A DNA stretch of 64,000 nucleotides, taken from contig WIXG01000122.1 of assembly GCA_009869945.1 (NCBI GenBank), positions 1 through 64,000 of the forward strand, given 5' to 3'. This DNA comes from Mesaphorura yosii. Lineage: Eukaryota > Arthropoda > Collembola > Poduromorpha > Tullbergiidae. Position numbers and translations under genes: made by a program. This document shows, piece after piece, positions 1 through 11,402 of this stretch. The first letter of the stretch is position 1. Each line of letters opens with the position of its first letter. Below the pieces are notes generated by a model. It had not been told where the DNA came from. It searched no databases and saw only the letters and a list, made by a program, of their open reading frames with translations.

Positions 1-194
1 ACATTAAAATCCTAAGACATAGAAAAACATTGCCATTAAGAACACCTGAGGATGCAGAGACAAAGCAAAGGTGCGTCAGCGTTGATGCGTCAGCATTGAT
101 GTCGGGAATACAACGCATAACTCGAGATTGTATTTCGTTCTATTTTACAACAATTACTGTTTCTGCGATATCGTCCGCGGTATATTGAGGCACT

Positions 195-516
195 TCAAAT
201 GTTTGAAATTGAAAAATGATGTCCAATCAATGACTCAAATTGCTCTAAATCCTGTAATTTCTTTATAATTTCATCCGGTGTCTTAGACTTTGTTAGCCAT
301 ATATCTTTAGCAATTTTGGGGTGTAACCCTCGTAAAAGATGGCTAACTTTCACAGAGTCTTCCATTTTATTGTCTTTTCTCACAGAGCCTTAAAATTTCC
401 CAATAATATTGTTCAATCGTCTCGTCTTTCTTTAATTTACGCGCATTCAGCTGCCTTTAGTATTCCTCCCGAGTCTTCCAGCTTTCGTACGCGGAAACTG
501 GCAAGTGCGCCGCTTA
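195..516 (-). pseudogene. Decayed gag relic of an LTR retrotransposon
   Basis: The minus strand holds a fragment resembling the capsid region of retrotransposon gag polyproteins: an aromatic/basic helix segment followed by a Leu-rich HLLRGL-type motif and a Lys/Glu-rich helix. The lower 62 codons (195-383) are open. Upstream the similarity continues only in another frame, so there is a frameshift near 370-380 and an in-frame stop further upstream. No zinc knuckle, protease, polymerase or LTR is visible nearby. It looks like a non-functional fragment of an old Ty3- or BEL-like insertion. The family is inferred from the gag pattern alone. Confidence 0.45.
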
Positions 517-1068
517 TAGTAGCGGATGCGAAAAATAAATATTACATCAATTTCTGAACTTATATCAGCCCTATTCCTAATTATTGTTCCGTAATTTTAT
601 TTTCCGCAATGTAGTCCTCGTTACAGGAGTATATTTTTTATTTTCCAAAAAAATGGTAGAATGCACTAATGTACTAATACACTTAATAAAATTCATTTCT
701 GTATATTGTATGATTATATGTTGCATAATTTCTTCCGAAACCTTCATTTTCAGCGAGGATCATTCTCGTGGACACCAAGCAACTTTCTTTCTACTTTGGC
801 AGAATAAAATGAACACGTCGCCATTCGTATACATTAGTTGACTAAAGGTTATGTTTGCCCACTTTCCGAATACAAGAGAAATGAATGGATTTACACCTAC
901 CATTTAGCGCCAATCAATTCCTTGTCCGGTTTTCTGGCGAGGTGGCTTTCTTGGTTATTTATAGCCCAGAAAGCTACTATCAAGTTGGAAAAGGAAGCAC
1001 TGCTGCCAGGAACCTATCATCGGATTTCTTCAGTCGTGAATACCGTGTACTGTTTAGCAAATTCGACG
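517..1068. other. Intergenic, upstream of the first gustatory receptor gene
   Basis: This is AT-rich sequence without a convincing coding exon. The receptor frame stays open back to 838 but without similarity to the paralogue, so the first ATG that aligns with the paralogue (1069) was taken as the start. Confidence 0.4.
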
Positions 1069-2830
1069 ATGAAGAAGCACGTCATCCTAAAAGTGCTCAG
1101 CCGGCTCACATTTTTGCAGCCTGCTTTAATTCCAGATTGCAATCTCCAGTTCCCGATCACCAAGCAGCAATTTTTGAAGGGTCGTTGCGGTCGGAATACA
1201 AGGTCAAGATGGTGGTTTGCGAACCCGCAGTTTGTCACCTGTTTCTTCGTCATGATCCTCGTCCTATACTTCACGCTGCTGCAATACTTGTACTCGGGAA
1301 AATTCGATGACTCTTTTAGGCCCTCTCCTCCTAATTCAGAGAATAGTGGTACCACTCAAGCAGTCTCACAAAGCGAGGGGGCGCCGCCGCTGCCACACGG
1401 AAGTGTATCCTTGGCCCAACCTGTTGCGGCTGCGGCTCCTGGAGCTCCTCCGCCTGGAGATGGTGCTGGGCCTACGTGGGTTATCGTCTTTGCAGTCGCC
1501 TTGCAACTGGGCAACATGCTGCTCATGAACGTAGCTCTTCGCTTGTTCGTGTTGTGGTTCTTTCCATCAGTCCTTCATCTCATTTCCAGAATGGCAGACC
1601 TGCATTCGCACTCAAAGCACCCAAGGCAATTGACATGGCCACTTGAGTGGTCCAAGAACGAAATCGCATACTTTTGCGTCATGCTCGCCAGCCAATCAGT
1701 CCGTTTGGTTCAAATGCAGGCAGATTTGGTCGAGTACATGGGAACTTACAGATGGTCCTTCATTAGAGGTGGCCTAATCAGTAACGGAGATTTAAACAGT
1801 AGTCCCTCTGCATTTCTGACCGTTGACGTAATCATTTACTGCTTGGCGTCTTTCATGGGAGGAACAATCGTAAACGAATTCATTGGCTTGTTGCTCCTGA
1901 ACTTGGTGACGTTTGTCTCGAGAAATGTAAAAGCAGAACCGCAGATGGAATCGTCAGGGGGGGAGGAAGATCTAATCAGCGCTGAATCAGTTGGGCGAAA
2001 CAATTTGCATCCGGTGATATTTGCGGACGAAATATCTCGTGAATGGATCAAACAGCTGAAGATGAGCAAATTAAATATGAGTCGTTTGTCTATCAAGCCG
2101 CAAGACTCACTGGATCAAGTAGAGGACCGTCAGCATTTGCAGAATAGAGCAATTAGCACCAAGGCTGCTTTCTACACCTCGAGATATTTCGAATGGTATT
2201 TATTCTGGCGAGAATGCGCGGATGCCGTCGGGTTGGCGATGCTCGTTATATTCCTCAACACCACCATCGAACTGTGTGTCTCTTGCTTCATTGCAATTAC
2301 TGCCTCAATTGACCAAGAGCCCACAAGCCAGCTTTCAGTAGAAAACGAACTCTACGTACTCCTGGCCATATGCAAAATGCTATGCTTTGGAAATGCAAAC
2401 CAGCAATTACGAATTGCGGTAAGAACGGTTCAGAAACAACGCAGAGTATTGAGTGATGAATCGCTATCGCTAGCACTTTGATTTCCTACAGACAAATTCG
2501 GTCGGAGAAATACTCGTAACGGACAGACACTCGCAAGCAGCAATCATTGGCAGCCGCTTCCGAAACGATGGAGCCACAGCCAGCCTCCAACAAAAGGTTT
2601 TATTGAGACTCATCATTTTCGTAAAAGGGTCGCCGCTTAGAATTTCAGCCCTGAAATTCTTCGATGTCTCTCGCGGGGTCTTGTCCAGCGTAAGTAAGTA
2701 TGTTTTACTAAAGTGCTCGGTTTACCGGCAATTATTTCCGACTATTTGAATACAGATGGCTGGCGTCATCATTACGTATCTCATGATTTTACTCCAATTC
2801 TACTTGTCACAGCGTTCAACTTCAGCATAA
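1069..2830 (+). CDS. Gustatory receptor-like seven-transmembrane chemoreceptor, copy 1
   Basis: Predicted exons are 1069-2418, 2492-2689 and 2756-2830, giving 540 residues. Both introns are phase 0 with GT-AG ends. The protein is a multi-pass membrane receptor expected in sensory neuron membranes. Hydrophobic segments occur near residues 55-75, 133-165, 200-220, 245-285 and 385-410, with another before the first intron. The last exon encodes TYLMILLQF, which matches the arthropod gustatory-receptor signature TY-x5-QF. A Pro/Ala/Gly-rich insert of about 50 residues lies between the first two membrane segments. The start at 1069 aligns MKKHVILK with the start of the downstream paralogue; an extension to 838 would need a TTG start. 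The neighbour at 3594 shares the exon layout and most of the membrane core, so the pair arose by tandem duplication. The ligand is unknown. Confidence 0.8.
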
Positions 2831-3593
2831 GTTGAAAACTTGTCCTTCGATCAAATTTTTCAAACTCGGCGACATCTGAAAGAATCCATGTACCACACCT
2901 CGTATTGCCTCAGCACACTCCACATCATCATGGTGGCACACCTCATTAGATGAACATATTCACTGACACTGCGGAGCACCACTTCGACGTCTACCAGCTC
3001 CAGGTGGGAAAGTATACTAGTCTAACGACAAAAACATGAACTAGAGGGCATAAATGTTTCAGTTTCAGTCATATAAATTTTTTGATTGATAACAAGAAGA
3101 AAAATAATCGGAGTTCCTGGGTGCAAGTCCTGCGTTAACTATTAACTTTCATTCACAAGGTCCCAGTTGGGAATTAAGGGTACGATCATCAGCAGATCAA
3201 TAAGTTTTCAGTAAACCATGTTACCTGTTGGGTCAATTCGTATCAATACTACTGGGACAAAGGGTGGAATTTAGAAAATGGAGAAACTACAAAACCCGAA
3301 CCATGATGTCCAAGGACGAATCGTGGTAATTTCGCTCAATTATCCTCACTGCTGGTTCCAACGATTATGGCAGTTCTATGGGTGGGGTCGTGTTGCCAAT
3401 GGTGTCGTAGTGCTTGGTAAAGGTCAATGCAATTACCGGGGTTTGAAGTTTCCGGTTGATTTGTTGACTCGTCCCAGACGAATGCACACGGTAATGATCG
3501 TAAGCTACCCGCGATGAAGCATTTAAGAACATTCACATTAAGTCGTTCCCCATTCGCACATCCTGACTCAAAACCTGCATTTGGGCTTTGGTC
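2831..3593. other. Intergenic between the two receptor genes
   Basis: This spacer of about 760 bases separates the tandem receptors. Short ORFs occur on both strands near 3278-3536 but resemble nothing and overlap each other. I see no clear poly(A) signal for copy 1. Confidence 0.4.
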
Positions 3594-5310
3594 ATGGCCA
3601 TAATCAAAAAGTATATTGTACTAAAAGCTTTCAGCTGGCTGATTCTCTTGCGACCAGCACCTACTCAAAACCACATTATTCACGGCGTGAAACAAGACCA
3701 TGCACTAATCAGTAATCAGGACTCACCGTTATCAAAATGGTGGAGGTTGAACCCAGAGTATATCTTGCCGGGCTTCACGGCGAGTTTCGTCTTTTACTTC
3801 GCACTAATGAATTACATGTACTCGTGGAAATTCAGTGGTTCCCTCGCTCCGTTTGGTATTTCACAAAATGAGAGCACGGCTTCTAGTCAGGCTGGGGCAG
3901 AGACATTCTCAGAAACCGGGATCACTTCGGCCAGCAGTCCAGTCAATCCTGGGTGGGTTGTTTTCTTTGCACTATCTCTGCAGATGGGCAACATGATTGC
4001 CGGCAATTTTATCCTTCGACTTCTTGCGTTGTGGAATTTCCAACGTGTCTTGAGCTTCATTTCTAGAATGGAAAGCCTCCATGCCCACACAAGGCACGCC
4101 AGACAATGGATTTGGTCACTTCAATGGTCCAAGAACGAAGTCGCGTACGTTGTTCTTCTGCTTGCCAACCAATCGTTTCGTTTGTACGGACTATCGAGAG
4201 AGATGGCAGACTACCTGCGAACGTATCCATGGTCATTCTTGTACGGAGGTCCAATTAGAGATGCAAAAGGGGAACGACCTGCTGCACTTATTACGATCGA
4301 CACAATAATTTTCTGGTATGCTTCATTTTTGGCTGGGCCAATGGTGAACGATTTCCTCGCGCTGCTGCTCTTGAGCTTGGTTACTTTTGTCGCTAGAAAC
4401 GTAAAGGTCGAACGAAGAACGGGATCGATACAAACTCTGGCTCTGAGGTCAGGATTGAGTAAAACTCGTCCGACCATATTTTCGAATGAAATCGCCGGTG
4501 AATGGGTTACTCAATCAACCACCCGCTCACGGTCCAACACACTCCAACTGCCCGTTTCATTTCATGAAGATCCAAGTAGTGTGGACAATTTCAAGAGTAG
4601 CTTCTACACGACACGGTACTTTGAGTGGCACACATGTTGGTTGGAAATTGCTGATCTGGTTGGGATCGCTACTCTTGTCATCTTCTTCAACACGACCATC
4701 GAACTCAGCGTCTCGCTCTTCCTTGCGATCACTTCAACTAGGGACAACGGCCCAGATTTTTCAGTATCCATTGAAAACGAAACCATCGCGCTTCTTGCCA
4801 TCTGTAAAATGCTGTGCTTTGGAAATGCGAATCAGCAGTTACGGGAGGCGGTAGGACTTTGACATGCATGAACATTGTGCCATTGAATAAACTTCACGAA
4901 GTTTTTCTCCAAACAGACAAACTCAGTAGCTGAAATGATCGTGACGGACGAGAAACCTGGCGTTGGTATTCGTAAACCAGCCTCCAGGCGCCGGATTTGG
5001 GAGGAAGACGAGAGATTGCGCTATGAGACCGATATTCAAGAGAGAATTTCACTGTCAGTTACTGAATTCCTGAATGAATCACAAATTACAATCTCGGCCC
5101 TAAATTTCTTTGAAGTATCGCGAGAAACTTTAACCAACGTAAGCATAAACTCTATGAGTCTCTATTTTACTGACATACCTACATTTATTGTTCTAAATGG
5201 TTCGAATTTAGATGGCAGGGGTCATCTTCACGTATCTCATGATTTTACTTCAGTTTTATTGGTCACAGCGTTCTGCAGCCGCGGAGGAGATGGCGGCAGA
5301 ATCACACTAA
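3594..5310 (+). CDS. Gustatory receptor-like seven-transmembrane chemoreceptor, copy 2
   Basis: Predicted exons are 3594-4850, 4917-5138 and 5212-5310, giving 525 residues with two phase-0 GT-AG introns at the same places as in copy 1. It shares with copy 1 the start (IVLKAFSWL versus VILKVLSRL), the WSKNE segment, the TRYFEWH/SRYFEWY segment, the block CKMLCFGNANQQLR and the terminal TYLMILLQF, the arthropod gustatory-receptor signature. The loop between the first two membrane segments is Ser/Gly-rich here, not Pro/Ala-rich. The loop encoded by exon 2 is highly charged (RRRIWEEDERLRYETD) and differs from copy 1. The ATG at 3594 is the first in frame; the codon two before it is TTG. A poly(A) signal follows at 5537. 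Ligand and expression cannot be read from the sequence. Confidence 0.82.
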
Positions 5311-5812
5311 TGTCTCTAGGCGATAGCCCTAAGTAAATATACCAAGAAAATAACTTGGCAAAATATCATCCTTTTCAGTGTAACAGCAGAATCCAAGAAT
5401 TTTAGGTGTAGAAGAATTTCGCAACAATTTTTGGAAGGCAGACTTATCCTAAGTTTACTAACCAAAAACGATAACAAAGAAGTTATGAAAAACAATTTGA
5501 AACGTTAAACTTGTGAAGTCACTACAATGAACTATAAATAAATCTATCTCGAAGCATTAACACACCTTGCACACTTTGCAGTATTTCCAGCATTGATGGA
5601 CAGTGAGGAAACTGGAGTGGACGACTTCTAAACTTCGAAACTTTGGTTGCAACGCAATCAGTTTTAGTTTCGAATTGCATCACCGAGAATACGAGTGTCC
5701 TCATGTTGGCAATAACGGCTTGTTGGAAGGTCTTATCAGCAGGTCGAGGCTGGACATGGAAAGCGTAGATTTCAATTAATTAAAGCTTAATTTTTCTTGC
5801 TTGCACGTTTTC
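5311..5812. other. 3' flank of receptor copy 2
   Basis: This stretch holds the AATAAA at 5537-5542 and otherwise no convincing coding exon. Around 5620-5700 the plus strand has faint receptor-like similarity, too weak to call a third copy. Confidence 0.35.
5537..5542 (+). terminator. Poly(A) signal AATAAA for receptor copy 2
   Basis: An exact AATAAA lies 227 bases after the copy 2 stop codon and before the minus-strand gene at 5813. The assignment is by position only. Confidence 0.4.
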
Positions 5813-6147
5813 TCAAAACCATTGAGGTCCTGGAGTCGGTGGTGGCTGCTGTGGCGGTGGTCTGAGTGGAATCCTCTTGATGGCCTTGAGGGGCGTGCAT
5901 GGAGTCACCTGGGCACGTTCGGCTGGAGTCCTCGTCTTTATCTTCATCCGTTTAATTTGAGGAGTATTCATTTCCTCAGGAGCCGTTCTTTTCCTGGTAA
6001 CTTTCTGGTTGACCTTCTGTACATGAACACCAAAATAACCGAGTAAGATCAACTGCCCAGTGTAGCTGCCCGATAGTACGTACTTACTTCTTCCTGATTT
6101 GTTTTGCTCTTCTTATCAGTGTTCTTCGACCCGACTTCGTTCTCCAT
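5813..6147 (-). CDS. Small basic Thr-Pro-rich protein, function unknown
   Basis: Two exons, 6147-6088 and 6016-5813, join in phase 0 across a 71-base GT-AG intron and encode 87 residues. Exon 1 encodes a Lys/Glu/Asn-rich start (MENEVGSKNTDKKSK). Exon 2 encodes a strongly basic segment (KVTRKRT, IKRMKIKTRT) that could be a nuclear localisation signal, then a proline-rich tail (RPPPQQPPPTPG) ending in PQWF. Five Thr-Pro dipeptides, several flanked by basic residues, would suit proline-directed kinases such as CDKs or MAPKs. The donor and acceptor fit consensus, and the joined frame has no stop until 5813. I do not recognise a family. The frame is also open upstream of the ATG, so further 5' coding sequence is possible. 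Nuclear location and phosphorylation are inferences. Confidence 0.5.
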
Positions 6148-7113
6148 CCTTCCAAATTTGTGGCACAGATTCGAGATTCCTAAGACTAATCTACTTCTGA
6201 TGAAATGTGATACCTTCAGATGAGAAGGCTCTGTAAACTATTCTTACTTCAAAGTGTGCAAACTTTTGAAGACTATTCCTTCAAAATTGTTGTTAGAATT
6301 GGTGAAAATTCATCAAGTGACAAGTTGGACCAGTTCATTGTCCTGGAAATAACCCTGAGTTGTCATCGTCCATATTACAGTTCTTGTATTGCATCAGTGT
6401 TGTCGCGAACCAACAGTCATTGCCTTGCGTTTAACAGGGCGAGTCAGTGAGAGGCAGGTCTTGAAGGCGTTGTCCTTTCAAACTGCAAACGCTGCGAAAT
6501 CAGCACTGCGAAATTTATGCTAGCATAGAAGCCTTGAGATTCATGGACTCTGCCATCGTGAGGCGATGGCTTTTGTGAAAACAGAACAGCTCCACCAGTG
6601 TAAGCCAGCCAGAGCCAGTACTGCATGCTTATGGAAGAGCCACCACGAGATACCTGGGTCCGAAGGACCGAAGCACAACGCAACATTTCGCAATTTGAGT
6701 AACTTCTCGAAATCCTAAGTATTTTGGGAGCGTGTAGCGTATGAACAAGCGTAATTCAACGTTACATTGAATTCTCATTGTTCGATGCTCACATGGAAAA
6801 TTATGAAACTTTAACGACAAATTGGACTATTTGAATAATCGGCCGATACGAGAGATTCACGTATCGTTGCATCCCTATATGCAAGTGTCTTGGTTAATTT
6901 TGTTATTTTTATATCTCCCATTTCCCGTATGCTCCAAGTAGATATTCAAGAATTAAAATTCATCATGTTGATGAGAATTAAAAATTTTACTCACAGATAA
7001 AAATAATTCGACGTATTTTACAATTTGATGCGTAAGCAATTTGTAGGCACCCAGTGTGTGATTCGTAATTTTGAAGCGTTGACTGACTTCGAATATGTGT
7101 TTTCGTCAATGTC
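6148..7113. other. Intergenic between the small protein gene and adenosine deaminase
   Basis: Both flanking genes are on the minus strand, so this holds the deaminase 3' region and the promoter of the small gene. Short overlapping ORFs at 6220-6820 resemble nothing. Confidence 0.35.
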
Positions 7114-8768
7114 TCACAGCGTAGCTCCAAATTTCTTCGACAAGTCTTGAATCAAGTCACTCTTCTCGTTTTGATTCACAAAGCAAGCCCGAGCAGCATT
7201 GAAGCTCTGTAAAAAAATTATTTTATGCCTGGCACTGCTGGCACTCAAAACGCTCATTCACCAACTAGCTTATCGATGAGCTTACAGATTTAACAAAATG
7301 CATCTCATTCAAGCCCCATTTTGCGAGAAGACGGAACTCGTCATCGATCGATGTGCCTGTCACGGTTGGATCGTCTGTATTGATGGACACATTGAATCCA
7401 TCTTGGAAGAATCTACAGACCAAAAAAATAATTCCGAAGGTTCCAACCGCTTTAGCGCAGATAAGTTCCACCTACTTACTTAACAATTGGATGAGGAAAT
7501 GTGTGCGGGTGAATTGATCCGGTCAGAATGGAGGACCAAGCACAGCATTCCAGATGAATCTGATCCTTACGCACTCGGTTGTAGATGTCATCATTTTGTA
7601 CGATTCGATATCCATGCCCAATTCGATCCGCATAAAGAGTGTCTAGTGCCTTGACCACCTGGTGGCAGTCTCCGGACTCTCCAGCATGTAGGGACAAGGG
7701 AAGTCCGAGTTTCTTGGCTTTCGAGCAAAGTGTCACTGAAGGTTCCTCTAGCGACAGCTCCTCTGTCAAGTGTATCGTAAGAAAAGACTGACAGGCTGAA
7801 GTTGACACAGTTTCATGCTATGAATAAATTTAACTACTGTACCTGACGTGTTGGCAGAATCCCCAGCAATATCAATTCCAACGATACGACCATCATGAAA
7901 ATTCTTGTCAGCCACAAGTTCGAGCGTTTCTTCGAACGTGTGCTTCGGCAGTCCTCTGATGCACGTTGCAATCAAGTAGACTCTCGTCCCGAAATCGGAC
8001 TGGCCCCTCTTCAGTCCCTTGATAAGCGCTTCCGTGACTTTCCACACCCACTTTTTGGCTTCGGCTTCATCAGTCTGTTACAAAACATAATGTCAGTCGT
8101 AATATGAAGATCACAAGGCAAGGATTACCGGTGCGGCAAACAGAAGATGTGGACAGAAGCGCGCTTCGACGTAAATGTGGCCAGTCTTTGCGGAATCTTC
8201 CACAAATTCGAACGCAATGCGCTCCAGGGCTTTCAGGTCTCCACTTGCATAAAGAAAAACTGATTAAACGGATTCACATCTCATCGTAAGCATAGCAATT
8301 TCAAGCTCTCAATAGTTTACTTTATACTGCGTACATGATGCAATTCAGAATGACATCAAAGCGAGAGAGAAAATCCTTTAAGCTCACGCCCTTTTTCACA
8401 ATCAAGTAGTTTTGTAGATCCTTGAAGGTTCCGTCCCCAGGAAGTGGCAGTCCTTTAGTTCTGAGAGAAAGCAAAGAGAAAGCATGTGTTAGCAGAGCCG
8501 CTTCTAGAATTACTAGCAGCTACTTCTAGCCACAATACAGCTCAAGCGAATTTCTTACTTTGTCAGCTCGAAGATTGTCTCGTGTCTCAAAGCACCGTCC
8601 AAATGAACGTGAAGCTGAACCTGGATGAAAACCACGTCAATGTCAATTAAAGTTTCGTACTTAATAAAAAAGCGTCGTCGCAGAAACTGCAATTAATCTC
8701 ACCCGGGTTAACGGAGTATTTACACTGTATGGAATTTCGTAGTTTCTGAGTCTAGACACGCCAATCAT
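7114..8768 (-). CDS. Ada: Adenosine deaminase, ADA1 type
   Basis: Eight exons: 8768-8703, 8620-8559, 8460-8335, 8243-8129, 8074-7843, 7762-7480, 7412-7286 and 7206-7114; together 367 residues, close to the usual ADA length of about 360. The enzyme converts adenosine and deoxyadenosine to inosine and deoxyinosine in purine salvage. Zinc ligands and catalytic residues are all present: HVHLDG (His26, His28), HAGE (His226, Glu229), GHG (His250) and NTDDP (Asp308, Asp309). There is no signal peptide, so it is the intracellular enzyme, not a secreted ADGF/ADA2. The acceptor of exon 6 was chosen at 7763-7764, because nearer AGs give a stop and this one restores ungapped alignment from IDIAGD to HAGE. 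No key residue is missing. Confidence 0.93.
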
Positions 8769-9991
8769 TTTGGATAGCCGGTCGTCGGGATGAAAAATAA
8801 AATGGGGGGCTGAGTGCGAATGAGTTCAGAACTGGACCGCAGAGCCACACAGCTGATGAGCAGTTAAACTCACTTTGAAGATCTGAAGTAGACTCAACAA
8901 CTCTGCCGCACACTGCACAACAAGGTCTCAACCGGTAAACAAGATTGCACGAGGCTCGCACGACTATGTTACGTAACTCGGTTCCAGCATCCACAATTCC
9001 TCCCTGCCGGCGAATAAAATTTAAATGTGTCTGATCAGCACATGAAAATGAGAGGAGCTGCAATAATAATTCAGTGATAAATTGCTGATCCATTAAATCC
9101 GTGCAACTTAATTGTGATCGTAACATGCAGACACAAGAGCCATAATTGTCCTTGACATTGTTGACCTTTCAAGTAGTACTCAAGTTCAAGTTCATGCCTT
9201 TTAAATCACTTTTGGTTTATTATCTTAGAATCTTGGAATAGATTGACTTATTTAGCTGCACCGTGTATAATGTATTAATTCATAATTACTAATTACTTTC
9301 GCCCCTGCAAAATCCACAAATACTTATGATAAGACATTTTCTTACTGTTCGCCCATGCCGCCCGGTCTAACCTAAGAATCTTAGTTTAATTAATCATATT
9401 ATCGTAGATAAGGCTACCCCTTTACTCCGCAAGTACTAATTTACTAACTAGTTCCGACCGGGTTGCGAATTGAGGTTGTAAAGACAAGTCAAACTCAATT
9501 TGACAGCTAGGCAAAAGTGGCAGCAAGAAATCAGATAAAAATGGAATAATTCCAAGGTGATACGTGAATTAATTAAATTAAAAATATAGGTTCGTAGGTA
9601 CTTTGAAATTCTGAATTTTAAGCACTTGTAAAAATGGAATTCATATTCGTTAATTAAATTGGAATACCTTTAAAATCACACACTGACCTAAATTTAGTAT
9701 CCACAATCTATTTTTAAAATTATAAAAATAAAATCACGCTCCTGGTTACAATGAATAGGCCGCCTTTAAGTAAAGAGTATTGGAGATAATTTCGAAAAGA
9801 CATACGTTGACACAGAATTTGTATTACATCATCGTAAAAGCATAATTTTGTAACGTAAATCTTAAAGGTTAAAATTTTCACTCTTAGAATGAAAATGATT
9901 AAGAAGCCGATATTGTAAATTAAAAAATCAGACAATGCTTTAGCAATTTATAAGTACAGTTTCTGAGATTTTCGTTTTAATGAAGATTCGT
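8769..9991. other. Intergenic between adenosine deaminase and the phosphatase
   Basis: This contains the deaminase upstream region (8769 onward) and the phosphatase 3' flank. The sequence from 9200 to 9950 is AT-rich. I see no coding exon, RNA gene or repeat I can support. Confidence 0.35.
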
Positions 9992-10789
9992 TCACAGCTT
10001 GTGTCCAAGTCCAAATGACTCCAAGAATGCAATACATGAACGGCGGCACTGATCGTAGCACTTATGGAATCCTTTCTCATTATTATCCTATGGGGACAAT
10101 AAAAATTAGTCATGCCCCAAGATACCAAGTATTAGTTCGCTAGGTAGATTAGTTATTAATTTTAGCTTACATAGTAAGGATCTCGAATGATGACTTCCTT
10201 ATTAGGGTCGTATTCTCCCAAGAGACCAATTTTGCCCTTGAAACCTGCCGGCGCAAGTTTGTTCAATGTGTCGATATTATTCTTATCCATGCCAAAAATA
10301 TAGTCATACTTCAGAAAATCTTCGTGGTTGATCTAAAATAACAAATAAAAATAAAGCTCTAATTAATACCATAAGAACCTCGTCAAGAAATGATTGGCCT
10401 TATTATTCGTACTCGTTGATTACCTGACGTACAATATGACTATATTTAATACCCTTTTGTTCCAACACCTTCGTAGCGCGAGGATCCGGTGGATCGCCGA
10501 CGTGGTACGATGCCGTAGCGGCGCTATCAGTTTCGAAGTAATCAGTAAGCTTCTTGGATTTAATCAAATGAGAAAACACGGCCTCCGCAATTGGCGAGCG
10601 ACAAATATTACCTGGTAAATGGAATATACAATAATTACACGTAAATTGGTAAGGCAAACGTGCTGTCGATAACAGCTTTAATTGCTATTAAAGTCAATTG
10701 TCTAGCATACCAAGACAAATAAAAAGGACTTTCGTCTTCGTTTCTGGCCGAGCCAGGTCCAAGACGTCTTCACCACCGTTGTCACTCAT
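9992..10789 (-). CDS. Low-molecular-weight protein tyrosine phosphatase
   Basis: Four exons, 10789-10711, 10611-10424, 10332-10171 and 10087-9992, encode 174 residues. The protein is the ACP1/LMW-PTP class of cytosolic cysteine phosphatases. The catalytic P-loop reads CLGNICRS (Cys25 nucleophile, Arg31), and the general-acid loop is DPYY (Asp140). DSAAT after the P-loop is also typical of the family. An intron splits the P-loop codon for Gly27, so exon 1 carries the catalytic cysteine and exon 2 the arginine. The N-terminus has an acidic extension of about 15 residues (MSDNGGEDVLDLARP) relative to the mammalian protein; the C-terminal helix ends FLESFGLGHKL. All splice sites are GT-AG and phases agree. 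Substrates are not evident from sequence. Confidence 0.93.
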
Positions 10790-11201
10790 TCTGAATGTGG
10801 GATGTAAACCAGCAAGAGTAACAGAGTACGTTACTAATCGGTGGTAGCCACCAGTTGATTGCTCACGAAAGAAAACTACTGAGTGCGGCAAGAAAGACGA
10901 GCGAAATATTTCACCACCGATGTGAAAGAATCTGGAACCAAGTTGTAAGTCCCTCGCAACCGACTCTGAACAACAGCACGTGAATAATGTATGAATGAAT
11001 GAAAAGGAAAAGAACCGCAGCACAACAAGGGCGCTGATATCCACAGCCTTTGTTCCCAGACCCTCAATATAACGCACACCGAACTTAAATCAAAATTCCC
11101 GCTAGAGCGATAAACAATTCAGCGGAATCACTTGTTGATTAGTCATAATATAGAATACGCTTTTATTATCCTACAGGTGTGCTCATACAAACGCAGTTGT
11201 C

Positions 11202-11226
11202 TGTGTGTGTGTGTGTGTGTGCGTGT
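11202..11226. repeat. (TG)n microsatellite
   Basis: Ten TG units in a row followed by GCGTGT, about 400 bases upstream of the phosphatase start codon. Confidence 0.9.
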
Positions 11227-11388
11227 CTCCGTTTATTTTTTAGGGGCTTCTGAATGTTGCTTCAATTTTTCCCGATTTATTGTAATAGTGTATCGAATGT
11301 AAGGTTCTTCAAAGAGCCAGGGCGGTGGATGCATTTCCACACCGCCTGCCAAACATGGAATTTGATATATAATCACGCACGGAGGGGA

Positions 11389-11402
11389 GGGGGGGGGGGG
11401 GG
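11389..11402. repeat. G homopolymer run
   Basis: Fourteen consecutive G bases, preceded by GGAGGGGA. Such a run could form G-quadruplex structure and is also prone to sequencing-length error. Confidence 0.85.

Noticed and set aside
5522-5704. Minus-strand ORF containing ATKVSKFRSR, resembling the antisense shadow of a receptor exon; possible third receptor relic on the plus strand
   Set aside because: The plus-strand frame that should carry the receptor segment gives only scattered matches and no continuing similarity, so a pseudogene cannot be supported.
7763-7820. Upstream extension of adenosine deaminase exon 6 (frame reading ACQSFLTIHL)
   Set aside because: Using the earlier AGs brings in a stop or extra residues; the acceptor at 7763-7764 restores family length between IDIAGD and HAGE.
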